A DNA stretch of 64,000 nt, from positions 50,000,046 to 50,064,045 of the forward strand of contig NC_088302.1 of NCBI RefSeq assembly GCF_032854445.1, written 5' to 3'. The position numbers and the translations under genes are program-made. The notes below the pieces were generated by a model. It was given only the letters and a program-made list of their open reading frames with translations. It did not search any database and was not told the origin of the DNA. The DNA is from Liolophura sinensis (lineage: Eukaryota > Mollusca > Polyplacophora > Chitonida > Chitonidae). Positions 39,400 to 51,100 of this stretch are shown here, piece after piece (position 1 is the stretch's first letter; every line of letters begins with the position of its first letter).

Positions 39400-40620
39400 T
39401 CAGTAGTTGGAAATTTTCGGAAATGACGTCATCGATGAACTGACTGGCAAAGCTTGACCATCTTAAATAAGCGCCCACTTTCGGGCTATCCCCAAAAGAG
39501 TTGTTTTGACAGCTATCATCGCTGACATCACGATTGCAACGATTTAACTTTGGAAATGACCGCTGATGTCATAGGAAACCTACAGTTTAAAGCCATGTTT
39601 TATGGAAGCCGGATAAGGCCATCAGCGTGCCATCGCAGTATCGTTTCATCGCCCGGCGATGGCACCACACAATGGCACAAAGCCACGAGAACGATGCACC
39701 TTATCCGGCTCAAGTTCCATGATTTTTACACACGAGGAAGAAAGTTGCATGAGAAGTTTGTTCAAGTTGTACTTTATATGTTGGGGCATATGGTAAACTG
39801 CATCCTTATCAAGGAAAAAAACCCAAATGTTCCAAGTATCCTTTTAGAGTAACACTGACCCAAATTGATGCGAGAAGCCAGCGTACGTGTAGGCCTAGGC
39901 CTGCGTGTATGCTTGTCAATAACTGACGGGTTATAAATAGGCCTAGTGAAAATTTGGCGCAATATATAAATAGTGGAATACCAGAGTCTATGTGTCATGA
40001 CAGGTCTAGATACGACCGAAACGGTCGCGAATCATCTAAACCTTGTTTTGTGATTTTTTTTTTGTTTTTGTGACTTTTGTAGTGCATGTATGACATATAT
40101 GTGCCCGGTACACGTCTCAGGCATACGTTCATACTTAAGTTGGTTGAATTTTGAATTTTGCCTTCCATTCAAACACAAGGACGTTTCTCAGCGAATGTAA
40201 GTGCGGTGGTGTTGGCAGCCTATGACGCATGAACCTAGGGTAAAATTTGTTCGGGAAGGATGGATTTACTGCCGTAAAGTGACCTGCCGACAGCCCGCCA
40301 GGTTCAAAGGAAATCCTGCAGAGCTGTGTGTTTAGTCGATGATTCATCCCCTACTGAGACGTTAATAGTGCACAATTCCGCCATTGCGCGGTATTTACAA
40401 ACTGCCACATGCCAGGCCACCGGCATTTCTGCACATATCCAGGTAAATGACCTTAAACTACTGTTTATCTCTGTCCTAAAACTGTATTTTGTGTCGTTTT
40501 TTCAAGGATCAAACGTCGAGAGCGAGATCAGCTATATTTTGCACGATAAGTTAACAGACGTAAAGGTGTCATTCGTTCCACTGTTCCATGGAGAATCGGG
40601 TGTTTGTTGACGTGGACTTA
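39400..40620. promoter_or_regulatory. CpG-richer stretch with candidate non-coding first exon
   Basis: This stretch has more CG dinucleotides than the surrounding AT-rich DNA, and includes TGACGTCA-like sequence, the inverted repeat CGACCGAAACGGTCG near 40,013, and a CAG/GTAAAT donor at 40,442. The formin 44,629 acceptor needs an upstream untranslated exon, and this is the best nearby candidate. No TATA box or start site is established. Confidence 0.25.
39601..39720. repeat. Small imperfect foldback
   Basis: AGCCGGATAAGG at 39,607-39,618 is perfectly inverted at 39,699-39,710, flanked by ATGGAA/TTCCAT, and encloses a CATCGCCCGGCGATG palindrome. It is possibly a short MITE. Confidence 0.65.
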
Positions 40621-41230
40621 TTTTCCTACTGTGTTGTCCACATCAGACGTGTGATCAGGCTAACAGAATTTACATTACATGCTTATTTGACTCTAATCCA
40701 GGCATGTTAGGTTTATTTGATAGCTCCCTGAATGAAGCTGACACCACATTTAACAGTGGGCTACTGTAGCGAGCTGGTCAGCTATTCCTGGTACCATTTA
40801 GGTTGGAATGGAAATTACACCCTATCAACCAGCATAAAATGTTAACCAATCTAATAATAGCTTATAATTAGTATTCTACTGATATACGGAGTCCGCTGCT
40901 CTCATTAGCCTGGACAACACATGCACACGATTATCACGTATCTGTATTTAGCTACCCCATCTGCAAGCTCGCTGCATGCCCAATACATCACCTGACTAAT
41001 GTTTATGTCCACTGAAAGACTACCATTCAAAGTATCTTAAAGCAGCACTTATAAATATATATATATTTTTTAGATTTTTTTCAGTCCAGTAGAAGTCCGT
41101 ATTATAGTCTAAGCGGCGGCCTGTGGCAGATAAAAGTTGTGGACTTATTTATACCTAATATATGTAACAAGGTACATAACTCCAATGCCTGAGACAGAAG
41201 ACTCATAACTGGAAATAATACACGCGAAAA

Positions 41231-42013
41231 TAGTCCAATCTCAATCAAACAACATTCGTTCGAAAGCTAAAACATGAAGCTTTACATTGATGTGTGAATC
41301 GGCAAACAAGCATGCTTTCACTTGGCTACACGAAGCCGGAAAGCCATATGTTTTGTGGATTTTTTGTTTAGTCGGATAAACCCGGTAACAGTTACACCAT
41401 CAGACGACAGTTCTGGCTTGATTTCTCAGCGATGAAAGCCACTGGAATGATCATATTTCTGCCATCAACCAAGTGAAATGTTCTTTTAATAAAATACCTT
41501 GATTGGTTATGGTGCAATCTCTGTTTCTTACTCAGTAAACCCAAATCTGTCAGTACAGCTTGGCTCCATCACTGTAATCTGTCAGGGCGATAAAAGCTTA
41601 GCTCTGATTGGTTGTGAGCAAATCAGCGACCAGTCAGAGTGAAGCTGACAAATTACAAGTGATGGAGGCAGGCTGAACTGATTGTGCATTTATGGAGTAA
41701 AAAAAAACAGAATGCCACATAACTCCTGTAGATCATGGCCCATCAAGGTATTTCAAATTGTTTTATTGAAATAACATTTCACTTGGTCGATGGTAGAAAT
41801 ATGGTGGCTCCAGTGGCTTTCAATGCTGAGAAATCAAGCCAGAACTGCCACCCGACAATCTTTGCCCTGTTACCGGATTTGTTCCACTAAACAAAAGACC
41901 TACAAAGTCAAGGGTTTCCTGCTTCGAGTAGCCAAGTGAAAGCATGCTTGTTGCCAATTCACACACCAATGTATCAGCTTTCGAACGAATGTTCTTTGGT
42001 TGAGTTTGGACTA
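41231..42013. mobile_element. Foldback/MITE-like element with ~390-bp arms
   Basis: The left arm starts TAGTCCAATCTCAATCAAAC and the right arm, reversed, starts TAGTCCAAACTCAACCAAAG. Inward, both share CATTCGTTCGAAAGCT, AAGCATGCTTTCACTTGGCT, GTTCTGGCTTGATTTCTCAG, TGAAAGCCACTGGA and ACCAAGTGAAATGTT in the same order. The arms meet around 41,620. No open frame of note and no clear target-site duplication. Confidence 0.88.
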
Positions 42014-42954
42014 ACTTGAGTTGTGCTGGTGATTTTGACCCCTATTAAATATCTACGAAATACAATAGGTTTTGTTGTACAACTAGATTCATACTCATTT
42101 CTGAAACAAAGGGAAATAAATCTAAGCACCACTGAGGCTGATCTTAGCATTTGACTCACAGAATTTTATGCCTCAGTTTTGTAGCGATGACATCTAAGAT
42201 GAAAGCGGTGCTCTCCTAGTTATCGCGCACATCAGAGGAAGCAGCTCGGCTTGAACATGGCATTTCAATAATTTTACTGTATTTTATAAAAGAAAACAAA
42301 AAAATCATTCCTTCCATGCAAGAAAGACAAAGAAGCAATATTTAAATTCTTCAATTGTCATAAACATAGAGAAAAAAATCATATGACAAAATTTAATTAA
42401 TTTAAACATTGTCTGGTGAGATGCGGTTTTCTCATTCCTATCAACCTTCAGGATTCCTAATGAATTTTTACTAACTCTGACGTTTGTTGTTTAGAATCTG
42501 CTGACTAATAGTAAAATGAATGACAAAATGTGCATGTATTTGTATAATTTGAACAGAGTGTCTAAGTAGGCCTAGGGTCTACTGGAGAGATGAATGCGGT
42601 TTGGGCAGAGACTGTATAGTAGTCTCTGACATAATTTGTGATATGGTCGTTGAATATTACAGAGCATGTGAATCAACTAATTTATGTCTGTGGTGATCCG
42701 TAAATGATACAGAGCTGTCCCACAACACTGTGTGAAATGGCCTCTCGGCTATGCCTAACTAGTTCATTATAAACGATCTCAAAATGATGTCTTATGTAGT
42801 AGTTCTGTGTTATCACATATCACTTCATGGAGTAAATGCTATGTCATAGCTTAGTCTGCGTAATCTGATTGGAAGGTGTTGGATTGGATAAAATTCTCAA
42901 AATGTCTGCCTTGGTTGACATTTTGTTCTACATTTTATTCAGTGAAATCTCGTA

Positions 42955-43865
42955 GACACGTTGACTGCCGGCTACGAGATATCTCGTGCCAAGATGTGTT
43001 ATCCTATACGTCACTACGAGATATCTCGTGCCAGGATGTGTTATCCTATACGTCACTACGAGATATCTCGTGCCAAGATGCGTTATCCTATACGTCACTA
43101 CGAGATATCTCGTGCCAGGATGTGTTATCCTATACGTCACTACGAGATATCTTGTGCCAGGATGTGTTATCCTATACGCCACTACGAGATATCTCGTGCC
43201 AGGATGTGTTATCCTATATGCCACTACGAGATATCTCATGCCAAGATGTGTTATCCTATACGCCACTACGAGATATCTCGTGCCAGGATGTGTTATCCTA
43301 TACGTCACTACGAGATATCTCGTGCCAGGATGTGTTATCCTATATGTCACTACGAGATATCTCGTGCCAAGATGCATTATCCTATATGCCACTACGAGAT
43401 ATCTCTTGCCAGGATGTGTCATCCTATACGTCACTACGAGATATCTCGTGCAAGGATGTGTTAAACTATACGCCACTACGAGATATCTCATGCCAGGATG
43501 TGTTATCCTATACGCCACTATGAGATATCTCGTGCCAGGATCTGTTGTCCTATACGCCACTACGAGATATCTCGTGCCAGGATGTGTTATCCTATACGTC
43601 ACTACGAGATATCTCGTGCTAGGATATGTTGTCCTATATGCCACTACAAGATAACTCTTACTAAAACACACGGCGGTGTTCTGCACCTCTGATCAGCTGG
43701 CAATGGTGATAACACAACTGGAAAACTTTTGGCAGTTTTAAACTGCCAAAAGTTCCCCAGCAGTGCAAAACATCACAGTGTGTTTTAGTATAAGTTATCT
43801 CGTAGTGGCATATAGGGTAACACATCCTGGCACGAAATATTTTGTAGCCAGCAGTCAACATGTTA
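42955..43865. mobile_element. Foldback element with one arm expanded into a 42-bp array
   Basis: The ends are inverted: GTTGACTGCCGGCTACGAGA on the left, and reversed right end GTTGACTGCTGGCTACAAAA. The centre is palindromic (AACTTTTGGCAGTTTTAAAC TGCCAAAAGTT). Each arm has ACTAAAACACAC flanking the centre and at least one 42-bp unit (ACGAGATATCTCGTGCCAGG, ATGTGTTATCCTATACGTCA, CT). On the left that unit occurs 16 times; on the right once. Confidence 0.88.
42973..43645 (+). repeat. 42-bp minisatellite, 16 copies, with a 14-bp palindrome per unit
   Basis: Each unit contains the perfect palindrome ACGAGATATCTCGT. 42 is divisible by three, so several frames on both strands are open (RDISCQDVLSYTSL; RYLVVTYRITHPGT); these are not genes. 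Confidence 0.95.
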
Positions 43866-44628
43866 AAATAAAGAAGTATGATACTTTTTATAAAGCTTGA
43901 GAATCCTGCTTTCGATAGAAATATGTTTTAGCCAGGTGCTGTCTTGGCCTTTAATGCCCAAATCCACTTAATGCGTTGCATGCATTGGTCTGTCTGCAAG
44001 CTAAGGTAATTTATGCATATTTTGCAGCTGTTGACACTGACCATTGTCCGATATTAATTTCCTCAGAAAATCTCAGGTGAACTTGAAATAAGATCTGTTT
44101 TGAGCTACTCGCCACATGACATCATGTCTACCTGATTGATCTCAATTGGTATGTCAATCACATTGAGAAACTAACATTCCAGTCAACAGGTAGAGTAAAT
44201 CCGTGCTTTTTTGATGAGCGTGTTTTCACTTCCATGAAATTTTGCCATGTTTGGACTTGAAATCCCTCCCAATAATAAATTTCTTGTCACATGAAACAAT
44301 TGCAATTTGCACATCCAGACAGCTTTTGATGTTTCTGGCCAGAATGGCCAGAAGGTGATGGCAGAAATAGAAACGCCAAATGGCGATCATTCTGACAATC
44401 TTGCAACAATTCAGAGCAAACATTTATAAAAATTCAAATACGCCGTTTCAAATCAATACCTGTAAATAAAATTCAATCAATGTTTTAAATTTATATACCT
44501 TTATTCGGTAAACTTGGATTGGTAAAATTGTTGATAGAATAGTTATATTTACTTGAATGACAAAAAATAGAAAAATGAATGTACTTTAAATATCTTTTTT
44601 ATTTATTTATATATTTTTATGTTTCAGG
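43866..44628. other. Region upstream of formin exon 1
   Basis: AT-rich, ending in the T-rich tract and TTTCAG acceptor of formin exon 1. It is therefore probably an intron between an upstream untranslated exon and exon 1. Confidence 0.5.
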
Positions 44629-45112
44629 TATTGTATAAAAACTTGCTCTTTGAAATCAGGAGCATTGAGACATCTTGATTCTATGTAACAGGAGGAGTTA
44701 AATATCACCATGGCAGGAGAAGACGTTAAAATAGTAATCTCCCCTGCTGAGAATATTCCCCAGGGTAAACTGGACTCTAGTGATCAGGTAAAAATGATCG
44801 TGCAGAGGAGTGGAGCTAAAGGTTGCGTATCAGTATCCCATAATCCCTCTGTCCAAGTGTATTTTGCGCTGCGGAGGAAAATCGAGCAGAGTGACGATGA
44901 TTGGTTGGATGAATTTCTGCGACTGGATGGCCTGGAAAGTCTGCTGGATTCGTTGTGTCACATGACTGGGAAGGCGTTTACAAACTTCTCTGATGCTATC
45001 CTTATGTTAGACTGTGTCTGTTGTATTCGATCAGTGCTAAATAGACAGATCGGCCTGGAGTTTGTCCTACAGCAGGAAGGGGAGGGAAGCCTTACTAGAA
45101 AGTTGATAACAG
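44629..45112 (+). CDS. Formin exon 1 (5' UTR plus first coding exon)
   Basis: The exon follows a T-rich tract ending in TTTCAG and has about 80 bases of 5' UTR, so at least one further upstream non-coding exon is expected. Coding runs 44710-45112 (residues 1-134), ending ACAG before GTACAC, phase 1. It encodes the start of the GBD/FH3 region, with WLDEFLRLDGLESLLDSL and CVCCIRSVLNRQIGLEFVL as in INF2-type formins. The following intron (45113-45497) is T-rich with no recognisable insertion. Confidence 0.88.
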
Positions 45113-48100
45113 GTACACTGGCTAGCAAACTAATTTAAAAAAAAAAAACACCCAGCTTAAATGATGTGCCATGATGTGAATTGTCACTGCAGTTTTGGAA
45201 TCCAGAAAATGTCTCTTTTTTTTGTAGATTTTTTATACAAATATTTACAATTTAAATATTCCTTCAGTTGTCTTTGTTTGAAAATGTGAAGAAATTTGTG
45301 TTGTGCTCAATTATAATTTGTGTTGTTTAGCAGAATCAAAGGCTTCCGTGTTGACGGTGTTACCAAACTGTTTGGAAGAGATATTTCTTGTGCTCAATCA
45401 GTACCAATTCAGAGATAATGTGACTCTGTTTTGCACTTTGTGTACATTTACTAACTTTGTCTTAATTCCATCATGTTTGTTTTTTTTTTGTATTTAGCAC
45501 TGGATTCTGGAAACACTCTACCCAAGAAGCAGGTGTTTGAGATGCTGGCTGTGATCTGTGTGTATGGCAACAGAGGTTATCGTGTTGTACAGGATGCCCT
45601 GCGACATTTCAAAGTATGACGGCAAATGTCACCCACTGTCATTAATCACATGTTCTTGCCGTGATATGGCTGCAAGTTTACAGAAATGACATTAAGCCTT
45701 AATCATTTGTTGATTCATCCATTCTGGTATTCAGGTTATGACTGAACTGGTACAGGATATTCATTATTAAGTAGAGGAATATTTCAGAGAAATAGTAGGC
45801 AGCGGTCTGGGGTCACATACATGTAAGTCCCGTCGCCACTTGGCACTCTCTGCAGGGCGAACTCTCAGCCGTTTTTGGCCATAAACATTTTTTAAATATT
45901 AGCAATAATCCAAATGAAAATAATACCTATCCATCTTGGAGAAACAATAAAAAATAGAGTAGGTGACGGTTTTATCATCTGCAGCCACCGAAAATCGCGG
46001 CCTGCCTGTTAGTAATGAACACCCTGGTTAAAGGCTGATTTATCTGTTAGGATGTTCATCTCGCCACAGCTGATGGGTCTCTGACCAATCACCTTAAAGG
46101 TTCAAACACAGCTCCCCTGTTTTGGCTGAAGCTTTATGTCAGGAGGTTTGTCAGGTATATGTACCGGGAGAAGAGCGATGGTGGTCTACCTCCTGCACTC
46201 CGGGCTTACCAATCACATAAATAAATCTATACACTTCCTGGGTAGGAAATTGTGATCAGTCTGTAATGACCGTGGCCTGATATCAAACATTAGTGTCTTT
46301 TTCCTGTCTTTTCAGAAAGTGACAAACCAATCCCATGTCTTCAGTGCAATTGTGAATGAGCTGAAAGATGCAGACACCATTCCATACAAGACAGCCATCC
46401 TTACCCTGATCAACTGTGTCATCATGGGTACCTCAGATCTGGTGGACAGGTGTCGTGTCAGGACAGAGTTTGAAGGTAAGGCTAGACCCTGATCACCTGT
46501 GTCAGCATGGGTACCTCAGATCTGGTGGACAGGTGTCGTGTCAGGACAGAGTTTGAAGGTAAGGCTAGACCCTGATCACCTGTGTCATCATGGGTACCTC
46601 AGATCTGGTGGACAGGTGTCGTGTCAGGACAGAATTTGAAGGTAAGGCTAGACCCTGATCAACTGTGTCATCATGGGTACCTCAGATCTGGTGCACAGGT
46701 GTCGTGTCAGGACAGAGTTTGAAGGTAAGGCTAGACCCTGATCACCTGTGTCAGCATGGGTACCTCAGATCTGGTGGACAAGTGTTGTGTCAGGACAGAG
46801 TTTGAAGGTAAGGCTGGACCCTGATCACCTGGGTCATCATCAGCACCTCAAATCTGGTGGACAGATGTCATATCAGGACAGAGTTTGAAGGTTTGACCCT
46901 GATCACCTGTGTCATCATGGGTACCTCAGATCTGGTGGAGAGATGTCATGTCAGAACAGAGTTTGAAAGAAAGGCTTCACCTCAATCAGCTGTGTCATCA
47001 TGGACACCTGAAATCTGGTGGACAGGTGCTGTATAGGGACAGAGTTTGAACGTAAGACTTGACCCTAATAAATTGTTTCAACATGGGCACCTCAGATTTG
47101 GTGGACAGGTGTCATGTCAGGACAGAATTTGAAGGTAAGGTTTCACCTCAATCAGCTGTGTTATTATGTACACCTGAAACCTGGTGGACAGGTGCTGAAT
47201 CAGGACAGAGTTTGAAAGTCAGGCTTGACCCTGATCAATTGTTTTAACATGGGCACCTCAGATTTGGTGGACAGGTGTCAAGTTAGGACAGTTTGAAGGT
47301 AAGGCTTGACTCTGATCACCTGTGTCATAATGGGTATCTCAGATTTGTTGGACAGGTGTCATATTAAGACAGAGTTTCCTCAGTCCTAAGGTCTCCAGCT
47401 GCTGGACATGCTGAACCTCTTGTCTGTGTTACATGTACTGTTACAAACTCTCCAGTCATGTAACTGTTTTGTCCTCAGTCCTAAGGTCTCCAGCTGCTGG
47501 ACATGCTGAACCTCTTGTCTGTGTTACATGTACTGTTACAAACTCTCCAGTCATGTAACTGTTTTGTCCTCAGTCCTAAGGTCTCCAGCTGCTGGACATG
47601 CTGAACCTCTTGTCTGTGTTACATGTATTGTTACAAACTCTCCAGTCATGTAACTGTTTTGTCCTCAGTCCTCAGGTCTCCAGCTGCTGGACATGCTGAA
47701 CCTCTTGTCTGTGTTACATGTACTGTTACAAACTCTCCAGTCATGTAACTGTTTTGTCCTCAATCCTCAGGTCTCCAGCAGCTGGACATGCTGAACCTCT
47801 TGTCTGTGTTACATGTACCTGTAACAAACTCTCCAGTCATGTGAATGTTTTGTCCTCAATCCTCAGGTCTCCAGCTGCTGGACGTGCTGAACCTCTTGTC
47901 TGTGTTACATGTACCTGTAACAAACTCTCCAGTCATGTGAATGTTTTGTCCTCAATCCTCAGGTCTCCAGCTGCTGGACGTGTGAACCTCTTGTCTATGT
48001 TACATGTACCTGTAACAAACTCTCCAGTCATGTGACTGTTTTGTCTTCAACCCTCAGGTCTCCAGCTGTTGGACGTGCTGAACTTCTTGAGGAAGGAAGA

Positions 48101-51100
48101 TTCTGATGAGGACCTGTCTATACAGCTGGAGGTAACATACTACTGTATCTATGCATTCACTCAGTGATTCATCTTGCTACCCTAACAGCTACTAGGGGGC
48201 GGCACGATTGTGACAGCTATCCCTAGGATAATGAGGTCTTATGTTTAAATCCAGCTCTCCAGAACCTGTCTTGGCATTAGTTCGGTTTGTCATGTGACAA
48301 GTGAGGCAGGTGGCACGTTATACCTACATCCATTGTATACCATCATGTGATGAAATACTCTTCAGCATAGTTAAATAAACAAATGAATTAAATCACTGCA
48401 CGATTTTGCTGTTCAGAGGTTCCTTGATGTTAATAAGCAGTCTGTGACACTTGTAAGGCCTTTGGCACAGTCTTCAAATGCATTCATTGAAAACCACTTT
48501 TCTTTCACCAATGTGGTGTGCATACCTATATGTAACAAACATGGGGAAGTTTGTCAGAAACTTGCCAAAGACTGGTGGCTTTCTCCTCATTTCATTCGCC
48601 CATAAAACTGACTGCCATATACAGCGCATAAATGCAAGAATATTGTGTTAAATATCAAGCTGTCAACCAATGCCATTAATGATAAATGTATTTAGTTTGG
48701 GCAGTGTAAATTTGTCCATGTCTCCACATATTAAATCTTATGCCTCGCAGGTTAAGATCAGTTGTACACTGTTCCAGCACGTTTAAGTCAACTGACGTTT
48801 AGCTGTCAGAGCTGAGTATAAGAGCATTAAACTGTGCGATCAAACAGGTGTATTACTGGAACTTGATACAGAAGTTTTGTCTCTGTTGTCAGAAATTCCA
48901 CGTGCACAAACACCGTGATGAGGAGGAGCTAGAGAGACGCACTAGGGTGAACATGACAGATCCACACCAGCTGGTCAAGGAGGTCATGAAGAAGGTGAGA
49001 GAAAGAGAGCAATAGGGCTTAGATAAACATACAGGTAATGACAATCCACTGTCTTCAGTACTGTGTGCAAATTGATTAAACTAAAGGACATGTCAGTGTC
49101 TCAGGGGATAAACTGTTTAGGTCACTAAACACTGCTGAAAAAAACTGAGATAGGTGTGAGGATATTTCTACTCAGACTCCATTTTCTTTCAGGAAAACCT
49201 GTATAACACAATTACAGTTTCACTTGCACGTACTGTAATCAGTATCCAGTGGCCATTTCCTGTCCCACGTTAATCAGTTTTGTAATCAGTGTGCTGTAAC
49301 AAAAGTACAACACAGTCACAGATGTAGTTTTCATGTTTATGACGACATGTGAGAAATAAGACAACTGATTACACAGGCTTCTGACTTCATTAATTCACCA
49401 GTTGAGATGTTTTACTTGTAGATCTTTGCCACCCCAAAGGAAGCCTGTCTGGTCCAAATTCTACAGGATCTTCTGTTTTTGTCATCCTCATCGTCATCTG
49501 AAGATAGCGAGGAAAGGTGAGGATCTAGTGTGAAATCGTAGGCCTGTCTTTTGAAGCTGGCATAATGCTGCATGAAGCACATTTTCCAGGGTCACGTGTA
49601 AGTGTATGGTGGCTAGCTGTAAGGCGGTTTAGATAGAATTGAAGTGCCTACCCTCAACACTTTTTTTTTTTCTTGCCACTCCCTCCAGGTGGTAACCACA
49701 ATATTTTCAGTAAATTTTGGATTAAGCTTTCTCATAAGATAAATTGAGTTTGAAAGTCACTCCATCAATGGGTCGGTCAACACCGATCAGTCTCTTGGAC
49801 TGGAATGTATTTGACGCCAAATCTTTATTTATTTATATATTTGATTGGTGTTTTACACTGTACTCAAGAATATTTCACTCATATGACGGCGGCTAGCATT
49901 ATAGTGAGAGGAAACCAGGGAGAGCCCAGGGGGAAACCTAGAAACGAAATCTTTGTAATGTGGGCTATTAGCTAAATGGGTGACCCAAGTGCAAAGTGTC
50001 TCGAAACCCTCGGAGCCAGTCAGACAAGCAAAACATTATTACAAAAGTGGTAGCATGCGCTGGGTTTTCCACATGGATGGGACACATTCAGCGTATGCTT
50101 TATTCTCCATAGGTAACACAAAACGCTCAGTAGAGGGTTTAATACAATGATAATCTAAGCATTTATTTATTTATTTGATTGGTGTTTTACACTGTACTCA
50201 AGAATATTTCACTTTCACGAGAAGGAAACGAAGAGCCAGTGAGAACCCATGACCATCCGCAGGTTGCGAGCAGACTTGCCCACGTACGGCTGGAGAGGAA
50301 GCCAGCATTGGTGAGCGGCTCCTGGGTCATTGGGCCACGCTGGCACGCTAACCACCTTTGCCAGAGGGGCTGCTATAATCAAATGACAATACATTTCATC
50401 TACACTGCAGTTAGGCACATTCCTGTAAACTCTTTATACTCTTGTCCGTGCATACAAATTTAGTTATGAAGATTTGTGAAAAGAAAAAAAGGCATGAAGA
50501 ATTCATCACCTCTGTATTCTCGTTTTCAGTGATGCCGTCTGGAACACCCTGAAAAAGACTGTCCACCATTTGGCCACTGACAAGCACAGGAGCAACTTCA
50601 CAGTGGATCCTCGGCATGGGGAGATAATTCAGTCTGGCAACTCTCCTTCCCATACATGCAGTTGTCAACAGGACAAAACACTGTCTTTCAGAGAAGAGTC
50701 CAATAAATTATTAGCGAGTCAGGTGGTGACTAGAGCAAGAAAACTGTTTGAGCGGTCGTCTGAGCCCGAGGAGATGGTTGGGGTAGTCATCAAGAATAGG
50801 GGGCGTATTAACCGTTACCAGTCATCAGTCCGTCCCCCGTACACACGCGTTAAGACACTCAGATGGGTCCCCTTGTTCCAGGAAGATATGGAAGGTAGTT
50901 GTTTGCCCAGGGATATAAACTTTTGTTGTCTTAAATCAATTTTGCTATTCTCAACATTCCTTGAAAATTAGGCCCGATTTTGATCGTGCAGTGTAATTTT
51001 AACATTTAGACAGAAGTCAATTCAAATCCAGCTCTTGCTGGTTAGACTGTGGCATTAAGTCAGGAGGTTTATCAGTTACTTGGCAAAGGGTGGTGGCCCT

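Noticed and set aside
42876-43692. Repeat proteins of 160-250 residues on both strands
   Set aside because: They are the 42-bp minisatellite of a foldback element read in several frames.
47718-48035. A 105-residue protein with NKLSSHVNVLSSILRSPAAG repeats
   Set aside because: It is the 95-bp intronic array read in a frame different from exon 4.
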